Shown here one piece after another: positions 16,789-23,076 of a stretch of 34,087 bases of DNA. Under the pieces are notes generated by a model. That model was not told the DNA's origin. It saw nothing but the letters and a program-made list of their open reading frames with translations, and made no database searches. The DNA lies in NCBI GenBank assembly GCA_002753335.1, contig PEAD01000031.1, forward strand, positions 1 to 34,087. The letters run 5' to 3'. The DNA comes from Nitrospirae bacterium MYbin3 (GTDB lineage Bacteria > Nitrospirota > Thermodesulfovibrionia > Thermodesulfovibrionales > Dissulfurispiraceae). The position numbers and the translations under genes are program-made. Position 1 is the stretch's first letter. Each line of letters opens with the position of its first letter.

Positions 16789-17685
16789 ATGTCTAAAAAA
16801 GTTATCGCAATAGTAGGACCCAAAGGCGGAGTCGGGAAAAGCACAATCTCTGTAAACCTTGCGATAGCACTTGCAGGAATCGGCAAAAAAGTTATCGCTG
16901 TTGATCTTGATCTCGGCGGTGCAAACCTTCACATTCTTATGGGCCTCAGGAGCTTCAAGCACTCCTTGGATGATTTTATTCTGAAAAAGGTGAAGAGCCT
17001 TGAGGAAATTCTTATAGAGACAGGGATCGAGAACTTGAGTCTCATCTGCGGCGGATCCAATATTCCTGATATAGCCAATATGCCTTTTCAGCAAAAGATG
17101 AAGCTTATTAATCATATTCTAAAACTGGACAGCGACATTGTAATTTTAGACCTCGCCGCAGGATCGTCATTTAATGTTGTGGATTTTCTGATGATCGCCA
17201 ACCAGCGGCTGATGGTAACCACACCAGAGATGACCTCTCTGCTGAAGGCCTATACGTTTATAAAGACCTGTGTCTTCAGGATGCTCACATTCCATTTCAA
17301 AACCACAGATGCTCAGAATGTTCTGGAGATCCTCGAAAAGGCGAAGGACCCTGTTGCGAACCCCCATTTGAAGACCATGCAGAATATTCTGGATGAGGCT
17401 GCAAAGATCAACCCTGCTTCAACGGCTGCTGCAAGGGAATTGATTGCAGGATTCAAGCCGAATATTTTAATTAATATGACCCAATCCGAGAGAGACGCCA
17501 ACGTGGGCAATGTTATTCAGGGAATGCTGAACCAGTACCTCGGCATATTTTCGAGCGTTATAACCACGCTGCCGACCGACCCTATGGTTAAGAAGGCGAC
17601 CTTGCAGACCAAGCCTGTAATGCTGGTTGCTCCGGAATCGGAGTTTTCGATAGCTGTAAGAAGTCTTGCCCTGCAGTGCCTTTAA
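16789..17685 (+). CDS. MinD/ParA-family P-loop ATPase
   Basis: A 298-aa deviant-Walker-A ATPase. GPKGGVGKST at 10-19 includes the signature Lys 12, Walker A' is VDLDLGGANLH (about 38-48) and Walker B is IVILDLAAG (near 116-124). The C-terminal part (SEFSIAVRSLA) resembles FlhG/MinD2-type proteins more than plasmid ParA. Members dimerise on membranes or DNA to position structures. The start ATG lacks a visible Shine-Dalgarno and follows a palindromic repeat by only 13 bases. Together with the actin-like and pseudo-receiver genes it forms a likely positioning unit. ParA/MinD-like proteins are listed in MGCs (possibly mad29, from memory, unverified); a flagellar FlhG role is less likely because no flagellar genes are nearby. 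Confidence 0.85.
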   Translation: MSKKVIAIVGPKGGVGKSTISVNLAIALAGIGKKVIAVDLDLGGANLHILMGLRSFKHSLDDFILKKVKSLEEILIETGIENLSLICGGSNIPDIANMPFQQKMKLINHILKLDSDIVILDLAAGSSFNVVDFLMIANQRLMVTTPEMTSLLKAYTFIKTCVFRMLTFHFKTTDAQNVLEILEKAKDPVANPHLKTMQNILDEAAKINPASTAAARELIAGFKPNILINMTQSERDANVGNVIQGMLNQYLGIFSSVITTLPTDPMVKKATLQTKPVMLVAPESEFSIAVRSLALQCL

Positions 17686-17701
17686 GCGAATACGGCAGTT
17701 A

Positions 17702-17793
17702 AACCACAGAGTCCACAGAGGTTTACAAGATAAAACAAGAGCTCACAGAGTTTTTTGTTTTTTTAAAGTCTTATCTCTGTGCTCTCTGTGGTT
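17702..17793. repeat. Palindromic ACCACAGAG intergenic repeat, copy 2
   Basis: Arms AACCACAGAGTCCACAGAG (17702-17720) and CTCTGTGCTCTCTGTGGTT (17775-17793) pair with only two mismatching positions in 19. A further CTCACAGAG lies inside (17742-17750). It occupies the gap between convergent genes (MinD-like ending at 17685 and REC-GAF ending at 17803), so it may also act as a bidirectional terminator hairpin. Confidence 0.82.
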
Positions 17794-17802
17794 GGCTTTT
17801 GT

Positions 17803-18684
17803 TTAAGCCTTGCTTGAGCCTCCCAGCGCATTGGCTATAACATCAGCAAACGACAGTAAGATGTTTTCGTCCGCCGCATCCCTCTTGTGCCCATCTTTCA
17901 CATAGACGTTGATGACGCCCAAAAGACGATCGCCAGCCATGATCGGAACACAGTAATGGCCGTGCGGGTGGCCGTTCGGCTGCAGCACATGCTTCTTATC
18001 CATTTTGCCCGAAAATACGATGGCACGGGTTGAAGCTGCCTCTCCGCAAAGGCAGGTGCCGACAGGAACCGTAGGGCAGGAAGCACTGCTCAGGGATGCT
18101 TTTGATACAAGCTGGTCAGATCTTTCATCCATAAGATAGATAGCGCCTTTTGTCTGGATGAACAGACGAGGGATCGAAACAATCAGCTGCAGCGCCTGAG
18201 TAAGTTTTTCCTCTAATGTCAGCGGCCTGAGGAAAACCCTAAGCATTTCTGTGATCGCCTTCATCTTCATTTCCATCTTGTGCTTGTAGAGAGCCATGCC
18301 TATGGTGATTATCAGATCTCTCTGGGTGAAGGGCTTTACTATATATCCGTACGGCTCGGTTATCTTGGCCCGATGCAGGGTGTCGAGGTCAGAATGTGCG
18401 GTCAGATAAACAAAGGGTATGTGAAGGCGCTTTTCTATCTGTGTTGCCGCCTCTATGCCGTCCATGTCGCCTTCCAGCGTTATATCCATAAGGATCATAT
18501 CCGGCATGAGATCTTCAGCTTTTTGTATTGCTTCTTTTCCTGAGGAGGCTATGTCACAGACATTGTAGCCTATTTTTTTCAGTTTGGATTCTATATCCCT
18601 TGCCGTAATAATCTCGTCCTCGACAACAAGGATATTTATTCCTGTAGAAATCACTCCGCTAAAAGCATCACTGTTTTTTTCCAT
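17803..18684 (-). CDS. Response regulator with C-terminal GAF domain
   Basis: A 293-aa protein. The receiver covers about 18-135 (ILVVEDE, MILMDITLEGDMDG with the acceptor Asp, FVYLTAHSD, YIVKPFTQRD). A short helical linker and a GAF domain (about 155-290) follow. The GAF has a Cys-rich patch (SCPTVPVGTCLCGEAA) and HGHYCVPI, a pattern seen in GAFs of this regulator type and compatible with a redox or metal input, though that is not proven. No DNA-binding domain, so output is probably via protein contact. It is 20 bp downstream of the HisKA_2 kinase gene and is its likely partner. Its 3' end faces the MinD-like gene across repeat copy 2. Confidence 0.88.
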   Translation of the reverse strand: MEKNSDAFSGVISTGINILVVEDEIITARDIESKLKKIGYNVCDIASSGKEAIQKAEDLMPDMILMDITLEGDMDGIEAATQIEKRLHIPFVYLTAHSDLDTLHRAKITEPYGYIVKPFTQRDLIITIGMALYKHKMEMKMKAITEMLRVFLRPLTLEEKLTQALQLIVSIPRLFIQTKGAIYLMDERSDQLVSKASLSSASCPTVPVGTCLCGEAASTRAIVFSGKMDKKHVLQPNGHPHGHYCVPIMAGDRLLGVINVYVKDGHKRDAADENILLSFADVIANALGGSSKA

Positions 18685-18704
18685 TTCACTACCTCCTCGG
18701 GTTT

Positions 18705-19811
18705 TTAAAAGGTTATTCTAAATTCTGTGCCATGCTCTCTGTCAACTGTAATGCTGCCTTTTAGTTTTCTTGTTACCAGGTCGTGTACCAACTGCACCCC
18801 CAGAGAGCGGGTTGTCTTGAAACTGAAGCTTTCGGGCAAGCCAACTCCATTATCACTCACAACCAGAAGGCGAGAGCCGTTTTCAAGCTGGTGAAAACCG
18901 ATTTTTATCTCACCCTCTTTTTTGTCAGGGAAGGCATATTTAAGGCAGTTTGAAACTAGCTCGCAAACAATGAGAGCGCAGGGAATCATAGTGTCTATTG
19001 GGAGCTGTTCGATAGATATATCGAGTTTTAAAACAGGTCTGACGAAGCTTTGTCTGAAGGACGCTATCAGTTCGGCCGTCAACTCCTGAAAATATTCGAG
19101 CACATGCAGGTGTGACATATCGGATGACTGGTATAATTTTTCGTGGATAAGAGCCATCGTCCGTATGCTGTTCAGGCTGTCCCTGAAAACATTCTGATAG
19201 TTATCGCTGTTCAACGATTCTGTTTGAAGGCTCAAGAGGCTGGATATAATTTGAAGATTGTTCTTTACCCTGTGGTGGACCTCTTTGAGCAGTATCTCCT
19301 TGTCTTTTAACGACGCCATGATTTTGTTCTCGGTTTCTATCCGTGCCTGTACTTCAAGGGTAAGATTGTTATTAGCTTCCTGTAAATCCTTTGTTCTGTC
19401 ATCTATAACCTTTTGTAGCTGCTCATTGTATAGGACTAAGTGGTCCTCCATTTCTTTGCGCTCGTTGATCGTTTTTACGAAATGGATTATCCCCTCGACC
19501 TTACCATCGTTCTGCTCGTTTAAGATGGGATAAGCGGTTATTTCTAAATGACTGTTAAGCAGCGGCTCGAAAATTTCGCTGATAGTTGTTTTTTTCGTAT
19601 CGATACTTTTTACGAAAGGGCAGTTGCCGTGCGGTTCTTTTGTGCAATGCATCACATCATAGCATTGTCTGCCGAGAATGCCTTCGGAACTTGATTTCAA
19701 AGCATCTAGGAATGCTTTGTTGGCGCGGACAATTTTAAAATTACTGTCATGCAGCGTAACCATATCGGTCAGGATGTCGAAGCTGTCTGACCAGTATTTT
19801 TCTAAATCCAA
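18705..19811 (-). CDS. PAS-HisKA_2 sensor histidine kinase
   Basis: A soluble 368-aa kinase. A PAS domain (about 12-125) has Cys residues in RQCYDVMHCTKEPHGNCPF, similar to the Cys-rich PAS of the MASE3 kinase at 8469. A coiled linker leads to a HisKA_2 dimerisation domain (EVHHRVKNNLQIISSLLSLQ, phospho-His in HHRVKNN) and HATPase_c (CLKYAFPDK, SDNGVGLP, SLGVQLVHDLV). TTG at 19811 is the start: an AAGGAG ribosome site (19818-19823, minus strand) lies six bases before it. HisKA_2 kinases usually pair with atypical regulators, fitting the REC-GAF gene 20 bp downstream. The ligand is unknown. Confidence 0.9.
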   Translation of the reverse strand: MDLEKYWSDSFDILTDMVTLHDSNFKIVRANKAFLDALKSSSEGILGRQCYDVMHCTKEPHGNCPFVKSIDTKKTTISEIFEPLLNSHLEITAYPILNEQNDGKVEGIIHFVKTINERKEMEDHLVLYNEQLQKVIDDRTKDLQEANNNLTLEVQARIETENKIMASLKDKEILLKEVHHRVKNNLQIISSLLSLQTESLNSDNYQNVFRDSLNSIRTMALIHEKLYQSSDMSHLHVLEYFQELTAELIASFRQSFVRPVLKLDISIEQLPIDTMIPCALIVCELVSNCLKYAFPDKKEGEIKIGFHQLENGSRLLVVSDNGVGLPESFSFKTTRSLGVQLVHDLVTRKLKGSITVDREHGTEFRITF

Positions 19812-19849
19812 AATATTCTCCTTAGCAAATATAGGTTAATGATTTATGA

Positions 19850-19879
19850 ATTATATGCACAGAAAAGCTGTTTTGTAAA
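19850..19879 (-). promoter_or_regulatory. Sigma-70 promoter of the HisKA_2/REC-GAF operon
   Basis: On the minus strand TTTACA (19874-19879), an 18-base spacer, and TATAAT (19850-19855), about 40 bases before the TTG start at 19811. A close consensus match in a 97-bp gap with no gene. Confidence 0.6.
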
Positions 19880-19908
19880 ATTTCAGAACAGGCAACTCTG
19901 CTGCAAAA

Positions 19909-20370
19909 CTACCGGGTACGTGTTTTTTTGCGTCTTGTTCCAGAGTGTTTTGTTTTGATATGTTTTTGTTTCTTGTAAAATATGAAAAATTCTTTTGGAG
20001 AAAGGACTTTGACCTGTTCGCAAAGTTCAGAGGGAAAATGATTTTGATTTCCTGTGACAAGGCATGATGTTTTACTTGAGATAGCGACTTCAAGAAATGC
20101 TTCGTCATCAGAATCGGGTAGTGGTTTTTTCAAAGGCAAAGCCGCTATTAGTTTACCCTGAAGTTTGATGTAGTCGAGAAGGTCAGCTACTTTTTTTTCT
20201 TCAAATTTAAATTTTGGCCTGCGAAGCACCTCGTCATACTCCGATAGAATGCGGGCGTCAAAATAAAGTGTCAGCTCGCCTGCCGAAACCATACGAACTA
20301 TTTCGCCACAGCCTCCAAAAGGCGAGAGCAGCCCGGCAACAAGAACATTAGTGTCCAGCACAATGTTCAT
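19909..20370 (-). CDS. PIN-domain ribonuclease toxin (VapC-like)
   Basis: A 153-aa PIN-fold predicted RNase. Acidic catalytic residues appear in VLDTNVLVAG (Asp 6), SEYDEVL and PDSDDEAFLEVA, followed by CLVTGNQNHFP. It matches the PIN family annotated as putative toxin of a toxin-antitoxin pair. The last 20 residues are strongly basic (KKQKHIKTKHSGTRRKKTR), longer than usual. The start overlaps the antitoxin gene by 4 bp, indicating coupled translation. Target RNA unknown. Confidence 0.88.
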   Translation of the reverse strand: MNIVLDTNVLVAGLLSPFGGCGEIVRMVSAGELTLYFDARILSEYDEVLRRPKFKFEEKKVADLLDYIKLQGKLIAALPLKKPLPDSDDEAFLEVAISSKTSCLVTGNQNHFPSELCEQVKVLSPKEFFIFYKKQKHIKTKHSGTRRKKTRTR

Positions 20371-20660
20371 CGGGTTCGTTTTTTGCGGACAGCCTTTATT
20401 TCTGCGTTTATCTCATCCATTGTAATTTTGTCGGTTCCCTGTTCGACTGACTTGAGCTGCAGGTCAGCAGCAGCTCTGATGGATCGAGACTGCCGAAATG
20501 AAGCGATTGACTCTTCAAGGCTTGCTTCGGTTGCAGACGCAAGAATGGCAATTGGCCGCCCATTGCTGGTAATTACCATCTCTTTTTCAGAAGGAAGTTC
20601 TTTCCATATTTGTGCCGACTTCCCTCTTAAATCACGAACACTCAAAAATCTCATAACCAT
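20367..20660 (-). CDS. Phd/YefM-family antitoxin
   Basis: A 97-aa antitoxin. The N-terminal DNA-binding part reads FLSVRDLRGKSAQIWKEL followed by EMVITSNGRPIAIL, the Phd/YefM signature; the C-terminal helical half would wrap the PIN toxin. Two in-frame ATGs exist at 20660 and 20654. The GGAGG ribosome site is only two bases from the first and eight from the second, so 20654 is the likelier start (MRFLSVRDL...). It is first in the operon with the toxin and probably autoregulates through the inverted repeat at 20671-20692. Confidence 0.87.
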   Translation of the reverse strand: MVMRFLSVRDLRGKSAQIWKELPSEKEMVITSNGRPIAILASATEASLEESIASFRQSRSIRAAADLQLKSVEQGTDKITMDEINAEIKAVRKKRTR

Positions 20661-20670
20661 GTCCTCCGTA

Positions 20671-20710
20671 TGTGTATTAAATTATGTACACAAATGTCAC
20701 TCAATGTCAA
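20671..20710 (-). promoter_or_regulatory. Toxin-antitoxin promoter with operator-like inverted repeat
   Basis: Minus-strand TTGACA (20705-20710), an 18-base spacer and CATAAT (20681-20686). An inverted repeat TGTGTA-N10-TACACA (20671-20676 and 20687-20692) brackets the −10, the usual place for Phd-type autorepression. Just upstream, CTGTCAA-N7-TTGACAG (20716-20736) forms a perfect 7-bp palindrome that contains a −35 hexamer in both directions. Confidence 0.55.
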
Positions 20711-20729
20711 ATTTGCTGTCAAAACCTCA

Positions 20730-20760
20730 TTGACAGGCCGGTCATAAAAAACGGTATTAT
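20730..20760 (+). promoter_or_regulatory. Candidate promoter of the 117-aa gene
   Basis: TTGACA at 20730-20735 with TATTAT at 20755-20760 (19-base spacer), about 45 bases before the start of the next gene. The −35 is one arm of the palindrome shared with the divergent toxin-antitoxin side. Confidence 0.45.
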
Positions 20761-20807
20761 TACGGCAGAGAAAATCCTAAAATTCTATAGAGGGGAGATT
20801 GAATATC

Positions 20808-21152
20808 TTGCAAAATGACGCTGCTAATAAATGTGTAACGGTTATATCCGATCAAGGTCCGTCCGTAAATATTGAATCTCCTGAGCTGACAAGAGAATGC
20901 AAGCCACCTGTCAAAGTAGTTGCCCGCTTTATTCCGAACAACGGCAAAGATGTGGATCTCTCAACTCTCAAGGTTGAGATGCTCAAATTCATCTCTATTG
21001 ACCTCACATCAAAGGTTATGCCTTATGCCACAACCGAAGGCATTTTTGCCGAAGACCTGCCTCTCCCATCCGGAAATCACAAGATACGGCTTTCTATCGG
21101 GGATACGGGCGGCGGGGTAACAAGGCTACAGTTTGAGATAAAGGTTGCATGA
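20808..21152 (+). CDS. Unassigned small soluble protein at the left edge of the magnetosome region
   Basis: I do not recognise a family. About 115 aa with no membrane segment or signal peptide, an alternating pattern suggesting a beta-sandwich (VKVVARFIP, KFISIDLTS, HKIRLSIGDTGGG, RLQFEIKV) and no cysteine cluster. The open frame can begin at TTG 20799, but the ribosome site GGGGAG (20792-20797) is then only one base away. TTG at 20808 (MQNDAANK...) is ten bases from it and preferred. It has its own promoter, and the next gene at 21217 on the same strand has a further −10. A binding or periplasm-like sensor fold is possible but not shown. Confidence 0.65.
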   Translation: MQNDAANKCVTVISDQGPSVNIESPELTRECKPPVKVVARFIPNNGKDVDLSTLKVEMLKFISIDLTSKVMPYATTEGIFAEDLPLPSGNHKIRLSIGDTGGGVTRLQFEIKVA

Positions 21153-21183
21153 TTAAAATAATGAACCTGAATCTCTTTTCGCA

Positions 21184-21192
21184 TGATATAAT
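21184..21192 (+). promoter_or_regulatory. Extended −10 promoter for the coiled-coil membrane protein gene
   Basis: TGATATAAT at 21184-21192 is an extended −10 (TGN-TATAAT) 24 bases before the ATG at 21217. No good −35 is seen, which extended −10 promoters tolerate. GAGGAGG (21203-21209) is a strong ribosome site seven bases before the ATG. Confidence 0.45.
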
Positions 21193-21216
21193 GGTAGTCA
21201 TTGAGGAGGTGGGTGA

Positions 21217-22377
21217 ATGGAATTATACGATTTTATCAATACCGATTTTCGTCCGTCTTTAGCGAAAGATGGGGCGGTCAGGACCGTAGTAGAAAAACGG
21301 GAGACCCAGCAGGAGAAGATCGAAGCTATCGAAAGCGGCATTGAAGAGCTGAAAAAGGAGCGCGATGAGCTTTTGGCGCAGCTTCGCACGGCGCAGGCTG
21401 ACAAGGATGCTGCAATCAAAGAAGAAAAAGATTTAAGAGAAAACGTAATCCGTCTTAATGAAAAGACCGATAATCTTTCTGCCGCAAAAGATGAGCTGCT
21501 CAAAAGGCTTGTCTGGTACGAAAACAATGTTGAAATGATTAAAAAAGACCGCAGCGACCTTGATGCCCAACTCCAGTTACGTTTGTCGGAGTTGGATCAC
21601 AAGACAAATGAAATAAAAAGGCTGGAGGCTGAACTAGAACCGCTTCGTCACGAACTCACCGAAACTCTCCTCAAGATGAAGCATGCGAAGGACGAAGAAA
21701 AGATCGCCCAGAATAATCTGTTTGCGGTAAAATCTGATCTCGCCGAATACATCGAAAAAACTAAAAAGGCGGTCATTATTGCATGTGCTGTTGTTCTTAT
21801 TGCGATAGCTTTTTTTATATTGTATAACTTGCCCGATAAGTCTATCGAACAAAGGCCGGCAGGCAAGCCTGTTTCTAAGGCTGATAATGAAGCGAAACCT
21901 GATGAATCAGGACGCAATTTACTGGATGCCCCCATGTCAAAATCTGCGCAGCAAAAGTCTGTTGCTGGTAATGTTTCTGCCGCATGGCACGGGACTCCCT
22001 ATGCCCTTGATATCGAGGAACTAAAGATTTTTGTGGTGCTTTTAAAATCGGATGAGCTATCAAAATTGCCTGCTTTGGCAGGGCAGGGACAAAATGATTT
22101 ATATCATTTTTATCGGGTCGAAATCAGCGCAAAAAAGAGCGATGTATCTGAGGAGTTTTTAAAGTCGCCTTCTATTGATTTTATCGGTGAAAATAATAGG
22201 CGAACCCAGCAGAGCGACTCCGGTTCAGTATTAAGAATTTTGTCCCCTTCTTTATCTGAGGGGCAGAACAGGACTGTTCAATTCCAATGCCCGGTGGCTG
22301 TTAGAAAGGATTTTAATCCGGCCGGGATTATAATCGGACCACTTAACAAAAGGATACTTAAAATTCAAATAGCCTGA
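21217..22377 (+). CDS. Coiled-coil, single-helix membrane protein with a C-terminal domain, unassigned
   Basis: No family recognised. Three parts are visible in 386 aa: a long charged coiled coil (about 25-180, heptad-like runs of E, K and L), one transmembrane helix (about 188-208, VIIACAVVLIAIAFFILYNL), a low-complexity linker (about 210-265) and a C-terminal beta-rich domain of about 120 residues (IEELKIFVVLLKSDEL ... FYRVEISAKKS ... VQFQCPVAV ... IIIGPLNKRI). The N-terminal coil would be cytoplasmic and the C-terminal domain across the membrane. Coiled-coil membrane proteins are common in bullet-shaped-crystal MGCs (Mad23-Mad26 and man genes), so a magnetosome or chain role is plausible from position between the actin-like and mamK units, but unproven. 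Confidence 0.75.
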   Translation: MELYDFINTDFRPSLAKDGAVRTVVEKRETQQEKIEAIESGIEELKKERDELLAQLRTAQADKDAAIKEEKDLRENVIRLNEKTDNLSAAKDELLKRLVWYENNVEMIKKDRSDLDAQLQLRLSELDHKTNEIKRLEAELEPLRHELTETLLKMKHAKDEEKIAQNNLFAVKSDLAEYIEKTKKAVIIACAVVLIAIAFFILYNLPDKSIEQRPAGKPVSKADNEAKPDESGRNLLDAPMSKSAQQKSVAGNVSAAWHGTPYALDIEELKIFVVLLKSDELSKLPALAGQGQNDLYHFYRVEISAKKSDVSEEFLKSPSIDFIGENNRRTQQSDSGSVLRILSPSLSEGQNRTVQFQCPVAVRKDFNPAGIIIGPLNKRILKIQIA

Positions 22378-22432
22378 ATTTAGCGCTAGAATTTTGTCTC
22401 CTGCTGTTTTATTGTTTAAAATCTTCAAGTTG

Positions 22433-22443
22433 CCCCCCCCCCC
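22433..22443 (+). repeat. Homopolymer of 11 C upstream of the mamK operon
   Basis: Eleven consecutive C bases in the 182-bp gap between the coiled-coil membrane protein gene and the mamK operon, about 43 bases upstream of the candidate −35. Such runs are prone to length change by slippage; it could equally be a place of sequencing error. Confidence 0.85.
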
Positions 22444-22485
22444 TAGGACAGTATTGTTTTTTCTAAATTCATCTATGTTAAGCTA

Positions 22486-22514
22486 TTGATTAGAATGTCA
22501 GTTTGTGGTTTAAT
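22486..22514 (+). promoter_or_regulatory. Candidate promoter of the mamK operon
   Basis: TTGATT (22486-22491), 17-base spacer, TTTAAT (22509-22514), about 45 bases before the ATG at 22560. The gene there has a GGGAGG ribosome site at 22550-22555. The rest of the gap holds the poly-C run and no gene. Confidence 0.45.
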
Positions 22515-22559
22515 AAAAGTCATGATTTTTCCAATACGCAGCATATATCGGGAGGCGCC

Positions 22560-23051
22560 ATGAATGAAAATGTCGCAAAAATGATGACAGGGGGCGAGGC
22601 TGTTATGGAAGATGTTCTTGATTATTCATGTGCGTCTGTGGAGTATGCCGGTCTTGTAATGTACAGCTATGTGAAAAGAGGCGGCAGGTTTGCGCTCGAT
22701 CCTTTGGAAAAAGTGGCTTTTCCTGTATGCAGCAAAGTGGGGGCTGCCTATGGATGGACGCTTAAAGGTATTCAATCAGGGGCCGGGAAGATATCAGGGC
22801 TTGGAAGAATAGCTTGGCCGGGCGGGGCTTCGAAAAGGCTGGATGCTGTTGAGAAAAGACTGGCCGAAATAGATAGCCTGAAAGAACTGCTAGCCAAGAT
22901 AGACGAAAGACTGGATTACATCGAGAGACATGGCATAGTGGCTTCAAGAGAGGGCGGCCTTGAGGTTAAAGGCAAAAAGCTGGACGAATCGAGGCTTATG
23001 GTGCTCAGGACTATTGTTGCAGAAAATATTGACCTCTTGTCAGAGAACTAA
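22560..23051 (+). CDS. Unassigned 163-aa protein, first gene of the mamK operon
   Basis: No family recognised. The N-terminal 90 residues are glycine- and aromatic-rich with weakly hydrophobic stretches (YAGLVMYSYVKRGGRF, VCSKVGAAYGWTLKGI), possibly membrane-associated but without a clear helix. A short coiled coil follows (about 95-125, KRLDAVEKRLAEIDSL), then a charged tail. The ATG at 22560 is chosen because GGGAGG sits four bases upstream; the longer frame from 22503 has no ribosome site. It ends 25 bp before mamK, so it is probably co-transcribed. A MamK-associated structural or adaptor function would fit the position only. Confidence 0.7.
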   Translation: MNENVAKMMTGGEAVMEDVLDYSCASVEYAGLVMYSYVKRGGRFALDPLEKVAFPVCSKVGAAYGWTLKGIQSGAGKISGLGRIAWPGGASKRLDAVEKRLAEIDSLKELLAKIDERLDYIERHGIVASREGGLEVKGKKLDESRLMVLRTIVAENIDLLSEN

Positions 23052-23076
23052 AAAATTCAAATAAAGGACGGTACTG

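Noticed and set aside
16632-17793. CRISPR array suggested by repeated CACAGAG words
   Set aside because: The words are arms of two palindromic elements separated by a gene; no regular repeat-spacer pattern.
22503-22559. N-terminal extension of the 163-aa protein from an upstream GTG-type start
   Set aside because: No ribosome site upstream, and it overlaps the candidate −10; the ATG at 22560 has GGGAGG at the proper place.
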